Shown: piece by piece, positions 1 to 7,057 of the stretch
How positions within the stretch are numbered: the stretch's first letter is position 1
Layout: the number at the start of each line of letters is the position of its first letter
NCBI GenBank assembly: GCA_913044085.1
Contig: CAJWNW010000066.1
Span: 1-8,436, forward strand
Reading direction: 5' to 3'
Length of the DNA: 8,436 bases
Source: an uncultured Flavobacteriaceae bacterium
Lineage (GTDB): Bacteria > Bacteroidota > Bacteroidia > Flavobacteriales > Flavobacteriaceae
The notes under the pieces: generated by a model
Told to the model about the DNA's origin: nothing
The model's input: only the letters and a program-made list of their open reading frames with translations
Database searches by the model: none
Translations under genes and position numbers: made by a program

Positions 1-137
1 TAAAAGTGGGTTTTTTTTGTGCCTCTGATTTACAGGCCATCAAAAAAAGAGAGAATAAAACAATAGCAATGTTTTATAGGGCATGGATTTGATTTATTTA
101 ATAAAATTAGGTATTTTTAGTTTGGGTTTCTTTTTTT

Positions 138-153
138 TCACAAAACTTTGTGA
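138..153. promoter_or_regulatory. Palindrome upstream of the M48 peptidase gene, candidate operator
   Basis: TCACAAA-AC-TTTGTGA is a perfect 7-bp inverted repeat around a 2-bp centre, ending 59 bp before the peptidase start codon. A run of eight T precedes it and no T run follows it on either strand, so it does not read as an intrinsic terminator. The symmetry and place fit a binding site for a dimeric regulator, but I recognise no particular regulator. I see no clean Bacteroidota promoter next to it; the best -7-like match is TAGTATTG at 192-199, without a good -33 partner. The function is inferred only. Confidence 0.35.
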
Positions 154-212
154 CTTGTTTAGTGTTTTCGTGTCATAGTTAACGAAGTATTTAGTATTGA
201 AAAATTAAATTA

Positions 213-1031
213 ATGAAAATTAAACTTTTATTTCTTGTTCTTATTTTTGTTAGCGTTTCCTGCGCTACAAACCCATTTACTGGAAAAAAAACAATGGCAC
301 TGGTGCCAAATTCACAGATTCTGCCTATGGCGTTTGCAGAATACGATAAATTTTTGTCTGAAAACGATGTGATTACAAATACAGCAGAAGCTGCCAGAAT
401 CAAACGGGTTGGACAGCGTATCTCTGCAGCTGCCGAGCGTTGGTTAGATGCCAACAATTACCAAGGGTATTTAAAAGATTACAAGTGGGAGTATAACTTG
501 GTGGATGATGAAAAGGTTAATGCTTGGTGTATGCCTGGGGGTAAAATTGTTTTTTATACAGGGATTTTACCAATTGCAGTCAATGAAACTGGTATCGCTG
601 CCATAATGGGACATGAGGTAGCCCATGCCTTGGCAAATCACGGTCAACAGCGCATGAGTGCAGGATTGGTTCAACAAGCTGGCGCAGTTGCAGGAAATAT
701 GGTAATAAAAGAAGACGAGGACCGTACACTCTTTAACACAGCCTACGGCGTCGGCACAAATATTGGCGGTATGTTACCTTTTAGTCGTTCTCATGAAACA
801 GAAGCCGATAAAATTGGTGTTTATATCATGGCCATTGCGGGCTATAATCCGGAGGAGGCTTCTAAGCTTTGGGAACGCATGAAAGCAAATAGTGAGGGAA
901 AAAAGAGTCCCCCAGTATTTTTAAGTACACACCCTTCAAACGATTCTCGTATAGAGAATCTTCGCGCACTGGCGGCATCAGCCAAGGCAGAGGCTGAAAA
1001 ATTTGGGGTTACAAGTTTTCGTAAAAATTGA
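213..1031 (+). CDS. M48 family zinc metallopeptidase, lipoprotein
   Basis: This is a 272-residue secreted zinc peptidase of the M48 (BepA/LoiP/YcaL-like) type. Residues 1-16 form a lipoprotein signal ending in a lipobox (VSVS before Cys17), so the protein is probably lipid-anchored and faces the periplasm. The zinc site is visible: HEVAH at 134-138 (ligands His134 and His138, catalytic Glu135), and a second motif SRSHETEAD at 191-199, where Glu195 is the expected third ligand. STHP at 238-241 matches the conserved His near the active site in this family. The length suits a stand-alone peptidase; the C-terminal TPR part of BepA is absent. By analogy it would degrade misfolded or misassembled outer-membrane proteins, but its substrate cannot be read from sequence. 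The start is the first ATG after an in-frame TGA at 198-200, and there is no Shine-Dalgarno. The transporter gene follows after 54 bp, so cotranscription is possible. Confidence 0.93.
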   Translation: MKIKLLFLVLIFVSVSCATNPFTGKKTMALVPNSQILPMAFAEYDKFLSENDVITNTAEAARIKRVGQRISAAAERWLDANNYQGYLKDYKWEYNLVDDEKVNAWCMPGGKIVFYTGILPIAVNETGIAAIMGHEVAHALANHGQQRMSAGLVQQAGAVAGNMVIKEDEDRTLFNTAYGVGTNIGGMLPFSRSHETEADKIGVYIMAIAGYNPEEASKLWERMKANSEGKKSPPVFLSTHPSNDSRIENLRALAASAKAEAEKFGVTSFRKN

Positions 1032-1064
1032 TATATCAAAAAATAAATCCCTAAATTTAAAAAA

Positions 1065-1085
1065 TGCTAACCAATAGCAATTTTT
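1065..1085 (+). other. Small hairpin with T run abutting the transporter start codon
   Basis: TGCTA (1065-1069), a 5-nt loop, TAGCA (1075-1079), one A, then five T directly followed by the ATG at 1086. Upstream A residues (1061-1064) could pair with part of the T run. The stem is short and GC-poor. It could be a weak attenuator between the peptidase and transporter genes, a structure masking the ribosome landing zone, or chance in AT-rich DNA. Confidence 0.25.
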
Positions 1086-2393
1086 ATGAAGGTATTTAAA
1101 AAAGGAAGTCCAAAGCTTATCAAAGCATGGGCTTTTTATGATTGGGCAAATTCTGTATATCCTCTAGTTATCAGCACTGCCATTTTTCCCATCTACTATT
1201 CTAGCATGTCCAGCTCGTTTGCAAACTCCGAAGGGGATATTTCATTTCTAGGAATGTTTTGGAATCCGACTACACTATACGATTATACACTCTCCATATC
1301 ATTTCTTATTGTGGCTTTTTGCTCGCCTATTTTATCCGCAATAGCAGATTATACGGGTAATAAGTTGAAATTTCTTAGAGCATTTTGTTTGTTAGGGGCG
1401 CTTTCTGTCATGGCACTTTTCTTTTTTAAAGGCGAATCTACACTTTGGGTCGCTTTGACATTTACCGTGTTGGCGAGCATTGGTTTTTGGGGCAGCCTTG
1501 TTTTCTACAATGCTTATTTACCAGAAGTTGCCCATCTTGAACAACAAGACGAGGTCAGTGCCAAAGGCTTTGTGTATGGTTATACAGGCTCAGTCATACT
1601 GCTTATTTTCAGTTTGGTGTTAATCCAAAAACCAGACTGGTTTGGAATCACCGATGCTACTTTCGCCCCCCGAATCACCTTTGTATTGGTGGGAATTTGG
1701 TGGCTTGGGTTTGCACAATTCACCTACAAACGTTTGCCAAATAATATTTTCAACCACAAACCTGATAAAGATTATATATGGAAAGGTTTTTTAGAGCTAC
1801 GATTGGTTTTAAAGTCCTTAAAAGAACACGCTCAACTTAAATTTTTTCTTATTTCTTTCTTTTTTATGAGTGTGGGCGTACAAACCATTATTTTGATGGC
1901 TGGAATTTTTGGCAGTAAAGAATTGGGATTACCGACACTAAATTTAATTTTAACCATTTTGATTGTTCAAATTGTTGCCATTTTTGGTGCATTTTTCTTT
2001 TCCAGACTTTCAAAAAAAATAGGGAATCTTTCAGCCCTAAAAATAACCATGGGTATTTGGGGAATGGTTTGTTTTATTGCTTTCATTCTCGATAAAAGCC
2101 TTCCTAATGTGGATAATTATTTTTATGCCATGGGAATTGTTTTGGGTTTTGTTTTGGGGGCTACCCAATCGTTAACGCGATCCACCTTCTCAAAGCTTTT
2201 ACCTGAAACCCATGATCATGCGACATATTTTAGTTTTTACAATGTCACCGAACAAATTGCGGTTGTATTGGGTATGTTTATTTTCGGATTTCTGGTGGCG
2301 CTGACAGGTTCTATGCAATATTCAGTTTTGGCCCTAGCAGTTTTCTTTATTGTTGCCTTTGTAATGCTATATTCGGTCAAAAAAATGAACTAA
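1086..2393 (+). CDS. Major facilitator transporter, UMF1/Atg22-like family
   Basis: This 435-residue inner-membrane protein has about 12 predicted hydrophobic helices, roughly at 20-40, 68-88, 97-114, 120-142, 162-180, 195-212, 252-274, 286-306, 318-336, 345-363, 388-407 and 412-430. The N-terminal AWAFYDWANSVYP (14-26) is typical of the UMF1 family, related to the fungal vacuolar effluxer Atg22. The loop after helix 2 (ADYTGNKLKF, 87-96) resembles the general MFS motif A. QSLTRSTFSKLLPE (361-374) is a second family hallmark. The long cytoplasmic loop at about 213-250 separates the two six-helix halves. The substrate is unknown for most bacterial members; Atg22 exports amino acids in yeast, which does not establish the same here. 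The start is the first ATG after the in-frame TAA at 1068-1070. The length is normal and I see no damage to the reading frame. Confidence 0.9.
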   Translation: MKVFKKGSPKLIKAWAFYDWANSVYPLVISTAIFPIYYSSMSSSFANSEGDISFLGMFWNPTTLYDYTLSISFLIVAFCSPILSAIADYTGNKLKFLRAFCLLGALSVMALFFFKGESTLWVALTFTVLASIGFWGSLVFYNAYLPEVAHLEQQDEVSAKGFVYGYTGSVILLIFSLVLIQKPDWFGITDATFAPRITFVLVGIWWLGFAQFTYKRLPNNIFNHKPDKDYIWKGFLELRLVLKSLKEHAQLKFFLISFFFMSVGVQTIILMAGIFGSKELGLPTLNLILTILIVQIVAIFGAFFFSRLSKKIGNLSALKITMGIWGMVCFIAFILDKSLPNVDNYFYAMGIVLGFVLGATQSLTRSTFSKLLPETHDHATYFSFYNVTEQIAVVLGMFIFGFLVALTGSMQYSVLALAVFFIVAFVMLYSVKKMN

Positions 2394-2410
2394 ATGAATA
2401 CTTTTTGAGC

Positions 2411-2426
2411 TTGGCACAGGAATTGT
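2411..2426 (+). promoter_or_regulatory. Candidate sigma-54 (RpoN) type -24/-12 promoter upstream of lon
   Basis: TTGGCAC (2411-2417) is followed after five bases by TTGT (2423-2426). GG at 2413-2414 and GT at 2425-2426 are separated by 10 bp, as the GG and GC dinucleotides of sigma-54 promoters are (consensus TTGGCAC N5 TTGC). The only clear departure is T for C in the -12 element. Transcription would start near 2438 and leave a leader of about 105 nt before lon. An alternative reading is a housekeeping promoter: TTG at 2411-2413, 20 nt, then TAGTTTAA at 2434-2441, which matches TAnnTTTG only partly. I see no enhancer site for an activator. Confidence 0.42.
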
Positions 2427-2513
2427 CATTAATTAGTTTAATTGTACTTTCATATCGTCTTTCTAAGAAGTTGAGGACTGCTAAAGGTATAAATAACTAA
2501 AATGATAATCAAC

Positions 2514-2532
2514 GTCAGCATGACATTTTGAC
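2514..2532. promoter_or_regulatory. GTCA/TGAC repeat cluster just before lon
   Basis: GTCA-GCA-TGAC (2514-2524) is a 4-bp inverted repeat with a 3-bp centre, and a further TGAC lies at 2529-2532, giving the direct repeat TGACATTTTGAC. The cluster ends 11 bp before the lon start codon. A repressor-type operator or a leader element is possible, which would make sense for a stress protease. The arms are short and no specific regulator is recognised. Confidence 0.25.
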
Positions 2533-2543
2533 CATTATAAATT

Positions 2544-4994
2544 ATGAGTAAATCAAGATATAAAATAATTGACAGTTTGTCACTTCAAGATTTTGATGAA
2601 AATTCAGAATTAATCCCACTCATGACCACGGAGGATGAGGAAATGATTAAAAATGAATCGCTTCCAGATTCAATTCCAATACTTTCCTTGCGCAATACTG
2701 TACTTTTCCCTGGTGTTGTGATTCCAATAACTGCCGGTCGTGATAAGTCTATTAAACTTATCAATGATGCCAATAAAGGCTCAAAGGTTATTGGAGTAGT
2801 TGCTCAAAAAGACGAAGATGTTGAAGATCCAAAATTTGAAGATGTACACAGGATAGGAACTGTAGCACGAATTTTAAAGGTATTAAAAATGCCTGATGGT
2901 AATACAACTGTGATAATTCAAGGTAAGAAACGTTTTGAAATCGCTACACCTGTTTCAGAAACGCCCTATATGACTGCTAAAATTAAAGCCGTAGCAGAAG
3001 TTGCTCCACAAGGCGATAATGACGCATTTAAGGCTGCAATTGAGTCAATTAAAGATTTGTCTCTAGAAATTATCAAACAAAGTCCAAATATTCCTAGCGA
3101 AGCCTCATTTGCCATTAAAAACATTGAAAGCAATTCTTTCTTGATAAATTTTGTTTCTTCAAACATAGCTGTTTCAGTAGCCGAGAAGCAAAAATTACTT
3201 GAAATAAATGATTTACACCAGCGTGCATTACAAACGCTAAAGCACATGAACGTGGAATTTCAGCGCTTGGAGTTGAAAAATGACATTCAATCTAAGGTCC
3301 AACACGATATGAGCCAACAACAACGTGAATATTTTCTACAGCAACAAATAAAAACCATTCAAGAGGAGTTGGGCGGTGTTAGTTATGAAGAGGAAATTGA
3401 AGCCATGAAAAGTAAGGCGGAAACCAAACTGTGGGATGATAAAACGAAAGCCCATTTTGATAAGGAGATTGGAAAACTTCAGCGCATGAATCCTCAGGTG
3501 GCAGAATATTCCATACAACGTAATTATTTAGATTTATACTTGAATTTACCCTGGAATCATTTTAGCGTTGATAATTTAGATTTAAAACGTGCTCAGAAAA
3601 TATTAGATCGTGACCATTATGGCTTGGAAGAAGTAAAAAAACGCATCATTGAATATCTGGCAGTTTTAAAACTGCGCAACGACATGAAATCGCCTATTTT
3701 GTGTTTACAAGGGCCTCCAGGTGTTGGAAAGACCTCGCTCGGCAAATCTATTGCAGAAGCACTTGGTAGAGAATATGTTCGTATTTCGTTAGGGGGCTTA
3801 CGTGACGAAGCTGAAATAAGAGGCCACAGAAAAACCTACATTGGTGCTATGCCTGGCCGTATTTTACAAAGTCTTAAAAAAGCTGGTACTTCTAATCCTG
3901 TTTTTGTTTTGGATGAGATTGATAAGTTGTCTAATTCACATCAAGGGGATCCTTCTTCAGCCATGTTAGAGGTTTTAGATCCTGAACAAAATGCTGAGTT
4001 TTATGATAACTTTCTAGAAATGGGTTATGATTTATCTAAAGTTATGTTTGTAGCCACTTCTAACAGTTTAAATAACATCCAGCCTGCATTATTGGACCGC
4101 ATGGAAATCATACATGTTAATGGTTACACAATTGAAGAGAAAATTCAAATTGGTAAAAAGTTTTTACTGCCAAAACAATTAAAAGAACACGGTTTAGGGA
4201 CTAAAGATTTAAATATTGCTCAACCTCAATTGGAGAAAATTGTGGAGGGTTATACTAGAGAGTCTGGTGTGAGGGGACTTGAAAAGCAAATTGCCAAAGT
4301 AGTGCGACACGCTGCAAAAAATATTGCTATGGAATCGGATTACAATATCAAAATTTCATCTTCAGACCTCGTGGAAGTTTTGGGGCCTCCAAAGTTAGCG
4401 CGTGATCGTTATGAAAACAATAATGTAGCTGGAGTGGTGACAGGGCTTGCATGGACTCGCGTTGGCGGAGATATTTTGTTTATTGAATCTATTCTCTCAA
4501 AAGGGAAAGGCACGCTTAACATCACCGGAAATTTAGGAAAAGTTATGAAAGAATCCGCTACCATTGCAATGGAATACATCAAATCCAATGCAGATGATTT
4601 CGGTATCAAAAGCCAGGTCTTTCAAAATTATAATGTTCATATTCATGTCCCTGAAGGCGCAACTCCAAAAGATGGACCCAGTGCCGGAATCACCATGCTG
4701 ACGTCACTTGTTTCTTTATTTACACAACGAAAAGTTAAAAAAAGTATCGCAATGACGGGTGAAATAACATTGAGAGGAAAAGTCTTGCCTGTAGGCGGTA
4801 TCAAAGAAAAAATTCTAGCCGCCAAACGTGCTAAAATTAAGGAAATTGTACTTTCCGAGGCAAATAAACCTGATATTGATGAAATTAACTCTGATTATCT
4901 AAAAGGGTTAAAGTTTCATTATGTTTCTGAAATGCGGGAAGTTATTGAAGTGGCCATTACAAAGACAAAAGTACAGCACGCCAAATCACTTTAA
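2544..4994 (+). CDS. lon: ATP-dependent endopeptidase Lon
   Basis: This is full-length LonA, 816 residues: a cytoplasmic hexameric AAA+ protease that unfolds and degrades damaged and short-lived proteins. The N-terminal substrate-binding (LAN) domain begins near residue 44 (IPILSLRNTVLFPG). A helical, glutamine-rich stretch follows (about 240-300, with DMSQQQREYFLQQQ). The ATPase has Walker A GPPGVGKT at 390-397, Walker B VFVLDEID at 453-460, and an arginine-finger candidate, Arg519, in LLDRME. The C-terminal protease domain has the Ser-Lys dyad: Ser713 in DGPSAG and Lys756 in GGIKEK, 43 residues apart as in E. coli Lon (679 and 722). Compared with E. coli Lon, about 33 extra, largely acidic residues precede the LAN domain. 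The ATG is the first after an in-frame TAA at 2538-2540, and there is no Shine-Dalgarno. A 150-bp gap with candidate regulatory sites separates it from the transporter gene, and porQ follows after 86 bp without a clear terminator between. Confidence 0.98.
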   Translation: MSKSRYKIIDSLSLQDFDENSELIPLMTTEDEEMIKNESLPDSIPILSLRNTVLFPGVVIPITAGRDKSIKLINDANKGSKVIGVVAQKDEDVEDPKFEDVHRIGTVARILKVLKMPDGNTTVIIQGKKRFEIATPVSETPYMTAKIKAVAEVAPQGDNDAFKAAIESIKDLSLEIIKQSPNIPSEASFAIKNIESNSFLINFVSSNIAVSVAEKQKLLEINDLHQRALQTLKHMNVEFQRLELKNDIQSKVQHDMSQQQREYFLQQQIKTIQEELGGVSYEEEIEAMKSKAETKLWDDKTKAHFDKEIGKLQRMNPQVAEYSIQRNYLDLYLNLPWNHFSVDNLDLKRAQKILDRDHYGLEEVKKRIIEYLAVLKLRNDMKSPILCLQGPPGVGKTSLGKSIAEALGREYVRISLGGLRDEAEIRGHRKTYIGAMPGRILQSLKKAGTSNPVFVLDEIDKLSNSHQGDPSSAMLEVLDPEQNAEFYDNFLEMGYDLSKVMFVATSNSLNNIQPALLDRMEIIHVNGYTIEEKIQIGKKFLLPKQLKEHGLGTKDLNIAQPQLEKIVEGYTRESGVRGLEKQIAKVVRHAAKNIAMESDYNIKISSSDLVEVLGPPKLARDRYENNNVAGVVTGLAWTRVGGDILFIESILSKGKGTLNITGNLGKVMKESATIAMEYIKSNADDFGIKSQVFQNYNVHIHVPEGATPKDGPSAGITMLTSLVSLFTQRKVKKSIAMTGEITLRGKVLPVGGIKEKILAAKRAKIKEIVLSEANKPDIDEINSDYLKGLKFHYVSEMREVIEVAITKTKVQHAKSL

Positions 4995-5047
4995 TATTCC
5001 CGAAAGCGTATTTTGAACTTGGCTAAAATAAAGTCTTTAAAAGCCCG

Positions 5048-5073
5048 TTTTGTAATAGAATTGGTTATTTTTG
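5048..5073 (+). promoter_or_regulatory. Possible promoter for porQ-cmk, weakly supported
   Basis: TATTTTTG at 5066-5073 matches the Bacteroidota -7 consensus TAnnTTTG exactly, and TTTTG at 5048-5052 resembles the -33 element. The gap between them is only 13 bp, shorter than the usual 17-23, which counts against the pair. The -7 match ends 7 bp before the porQ ATG, so use of this site would give an almost leaderless message. Read-through from lon is an equally good way for porQ to be expressed. Confidence 0.22.
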
Positions 5074-5080
5074 ACTTCTA

Positions 5081-6097
5081 ATGAGGACCTTATTTTGGCT
5101 TTTTTTTGTTTGGGTTATATCAGCACCTGCTTTTGCTCAATTGGGTGGCAATGCCACCTACCAATTTTTAAATTTAATATCATCTCCTCGACAAGCTGCT
5201 CTTGGCGGTAAAATCATAACAAATGTAGATTATGACGTAACTCAAGGCCTGTATAATCCTGCTACCATTAATTTGGAAATGGACAATCAATTGGCTTTAA
5301 ATTATTCCAACTACTTGGGGGATATTAGCTATGGGACAGCTGCCTATGCCTACACTATTGATAGAAGAGTTCAAACTTTTCACGCAGGGATCACCTATGT
5401 TAATTATGGAAGTTTTGATGGCTACGATGAAAACGGAAATAGCACAGGTACCTTTACAGGAAATGAAACAGCCCTCTCCTTTGGTTATGCCTTTCAAATC
5501 GGTTTTTCTGATTTTTATGCTGGGGCCAATATTAAGTTAATTTCCTCTAAACTTGAACAGTACAGTTCTTTAGGGGGGGCTTTAGATATCGGATTGATAT
5601 ACATCAATGAATTTCTTGAGTTAAATGCAGCGCTTGCAATTAGAAATATTGGTACCCAATTCACAACATATGCTGGATTGAATGAACCACTTCCATTTGA
5701 GGTTGATTTAGGCTTCAGTCAAAAGCTTAAAAATGTCCCGATTCGCTGGCATTTAACCTTTGAAAATTTACAACAATGGCCCATTGCAGCCGCTAATCCT
5801 GCTCGGGTTACAACTGATTTAAGTGGCAATCAAACCCAGGAAGAAATAGGGTTTTTAAGTCAGTTAATTCGCCATACCATAGTTGGTGCTGAGTTGTTTC
5901 CAGATAGGGGTTTCAACATTCGATTGGGTTACAGTTTCAGGCGGGCAGAGGAGTTGCGAATTTTAGAGCAACGTAATTTTTCAGGGCTTTCTTTTGGAAT
6001 TGGAATTAAGTTTAATAAATTACGTCTTAGTTACACGCATGCACGCTATTCATCTGCTTCAAATACCAGTTTTTTAGGTGTACAAATAAGTTTATAA
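5081..6097 (+). CDS. porQ: Type IX secretion system protein PorQ
   Basis: This 338-residue protein begins with a Sec signal peptide (about 1-19, cleaved after AFA, before QLGG). The mature start, GGNATYQFLNLISSPRQAALGG, carries the hallmark of PorQ and its PorV-like relatives, outer-membrane beta-barrels related to FadL. The rest alternates polar and hydrophobic residues in short strands, and the C-terminus (SFLGVQISL) looks like a terminal beta strand. In Porphyromonas gingivalis PorQ belongs with PorU, PorV and PorZ to the outer-membrane attachment complex that removes the C-terminal signal of type IX cargo and links the cargo to a surface glycolipid; that role is carried over here by family. 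The start is the first ATG after the in-frame TGA at 5072-5074. The stop lies 2 nt before the cmk start, which strongly suggests one message. No other type IX genes are in the window, which is usual because this system is scattered in the genome. Confidence 0.92.
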   Translation: MRTLFWLFFVWVISAPAFAQLGGNATYQFLNLISSPRQAALGGKIITNVDYDVTQGLYNPATINLEMDNQLALNYSNYLGDISYGTAAYAYTIDRRVQTFHAGITYVNYGSFDGYDENGNSTGTFTGNETALSFGYAFQIGFSDFYAGANIKLISSKLEQYSSLGGALDIGLIYINEFLELNAALAIRNIGTQFTTYAGLNEPLPFEVDLGFSQKLKNVPIRWHLTFENLQQWPIAAANPARVTTDLSGNQTQEEIGFLSQLIRHTIVGAELFPDRGFNIRLGYSFRRAEELRILEQRNFSGLSFGIGIKFNKLRLSYTHARYSSASNTSFLGVQISL

Positions 6098-6099
6098 CA

Positions 6100-6792
6100 G
6101 TGAAAAAAATAATCATCGCCATAGATGGCCATTCTTCAACTGGTAAGAGCACTTTAGCCAAGCAACTTGCGGAACATTTAGATTACATTTATATTGATTC
6201 AGGCGCCATGTACAGAGCTGTAACGCTTTATGCCATTGGTAATGGTTTTATTGGCAGTGATGGGTTTGATAAAATACGTTTGATTCAAAGTCTTTCAGGT
6301 TTACATATTGCTTTTAAAAAAGATAGTAGTAACAATGTCGCATTGTTTTTAAATGGACAATTGGTTTCATCTAAAATCAGAACTATGGAGGTTTCCAATA
6401 TGGTAAGTCAAGTTGCGGCCTTACCAGAAGTTCGTAAATGCCTTGTTAAAGAACAGCGTTTAATGGGATTAAACAGAGGTCTTGTAATGGATGGTCGTGA
6501 CATAGGAACCGTAGTGTTTCCGGATGCAGAGCTTAAAGTGTTCATGACGGCCTCAGCAAAAACAAGAGCGCTTCGCCGCTTTAATGAACTGTCCAATGGC
6601 GATGCATCTATTGATTATCAAACAGTCTATGAAAATATTATTTTTAGAGATAAAGAAGATTCATCCAGAAAAAACTCTCCCTTGTTAAAAGCAAAAGATG
6701 CCCGTGTCTTGGACAATTCTAAACTGGACCAACAGGCTCAATTTAAATTGGTGCTTTCATGGGTAAATGATTATAAAAAAGAAAGACCCTAA
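6100..6792 (+). CDS. cmk: Cytidylate kinase (CMP/dCMP kinase)
   Basis: This 230-residue cytoplasmic kinase transfers phosphate from ATP to CMP or dCMP, giving CDP or dCDP for nucleotide and phospholipid synthesis. The P-loop is GHSSTGKST (10-18). IDSGAMYRAVTLYA (32-45) is the conserved stretch contacting the nucleotide monophosphate, DGRDIGTVVFPDA (131-143) is the central CMP-binding and core motif, and RDKEDSSRKNSPL (183-195) is the conserved C-terminal region with Arg183, Asp187 and Arg190. The length matches bacterial Cmk. Translation starts at GTG: family members open with the MKKIIIAIDG-like sequence seen here, and no ATG lies nearby in frame. The GTG sits 2 nt after the porQ stop with no Shine-Dalgarno, so coupling to porQ translation is likely. 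A strong hairpin follows the stop. Confidence 0.97.
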   Translation: MKKIIIAIDGHSSTGKSTLAKQLAEHLDYIYIDSGAMYRAVTLYAIGNGFIGSDGFDKIRLIQSLSGLHIAFKKDSSNNVALFLNGQLVSSKIRTMEVSNMVSQVAALPEVRKCLVKEQRLMGLNRGLVMDGRDIGTVVFPDAELKVFMTASAKTRALRRFNELSNGDASIDYQTVYENIIFRDKEDSSRKNSPLLKAKDARVLDNSKLDQQAQFKLVLSWVNDYKKERP

Positions 6793-6799
6793 AGTCAAT

Positions 6800-6830
6800 A
6801 AAAATAAACTCTAAGCAGTTTATTTTTTAT
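6800..6830 (+). terminator. Intrinsic terminator after cmk
   Basis: An 11-bp perfect stem pairs 6800-6810 with 6817-6827 (core AAAATAAACT and AGTTTATTTT) around the 6-nt loop CTAAGC, beginning 7 nt after the cmk stop. The right arm ends in six T, followed by further AT-rich sequence. The stem is GC-poor, as is common in this phylum. The A run on the left arm could also let it work for transcription in the other direction, though no gene in the window would use that. Confidence 0.72.
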
Positions 6831-6911
6831 TAAATTCAGAATAATTTTTTTCTTTTAATCTTGTTTTTTTCTGCCCTTAATCTAGACTCCTAAAAATCAT
6901 GAAGCTATATA

Positions 6912-6943
6912 TTTGTTCAGCTTATAGAATAGTTGTATAATTG
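6912..6943 (+). promoter_or_regulatory. Promoter of rpsA, Bacteroidota type
   Basis: TTTG at 6912-6915 and TATAATTG at 6936-6943 are 20 bp apart, fitting the TTTG / TAnnTTTG pattern of the main sigma factor of this phylum with one mismatch in the -7 element. Transcription would begin near 6950 and give a leader of about 108 nt. A second TAnnTTTG match, TATATTTG at 6908-6915, overlaps the -33 element but has no TTG at the right distance upstream. A strong separate promoter after a terminator is expected for a ribosomal protein gene. Confidence 0.55.
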
Positions 6944-6995
6944 CACTCTTCTTAGCAATAAAGGTTGGAGAGAAGAATAAAACAAACACTAACAC

Positions 6996-7039
6996 TTCAA
7001 TGTGTGATGCATTAAATCCAGCTCACCTCACACATAGAA
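6996..7039 (+). promoter_or_regulatory. Hairpin in the rpsA mRNA leader
   Basis: TTC-A-ATGTGTGA (6996-7007) pairs with TCACACAT-A-GAA (7028-7039): 8 bp perfect, one A/A mismatch, then 3 more pairs, around a 20-nt loop. It ends 18 nt before the rpsA start codon. The T run after it is absent, so it is not a terminator. Its place fits a leader element that tunes rpsA translation, perhaps through S1 itself as in E. coli, though no sequence likeness to the E. coli leader is claimed. A 21-codon ORF (7000-7065) starts inside the stem and overlaps the rpsA start. Confidence 0.45.
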
Positions 7040-7057
7040 TACAAATTTTAATCAGCA

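Noticed and set aside
12..48. Hairpin with a T-rich left arm and A-rich right arm around GCCT/AGGC, considered as a terminator of an upstream gene.
   Set aside because: The GC part is only 4 bp with bulges outside it, and on both strands the T run precedes rather than follows the stem, unlike an intrinsic terminator.
1..92. Possible 3' end of an upstream + strand gene, open in frame 3 up to a TGA at 90-92.
   Set aside because: Only about 29 codons are visible, with no recognisable protein sequence, and the other two + strand frames stop within the first 28 bases. Nothing supports coding over chance.
2502..2531. Nine-codon ORF (MIINVSMTF) ending 12 nt before the lon start, considered as a leader peptide.
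   Set aside because: It is very short, has no ribosome site or regulatory codon run, and such ORFs are expected by chance in AT-rich DNA.
5029..5039. Small palindrome TAAAG-T-CTTTA between lon and porQ, considered as a terminator or operator.
   Set aside because: The arms are 5 bp and AT-rich, with no T run after it; too weak to call.
5331..5540. A 69-codon + strand ORF inside porQ.
   Set aside because: It is out of frame with porQ, whose protein is continuous and full length, and its translation shows no domain or signal.
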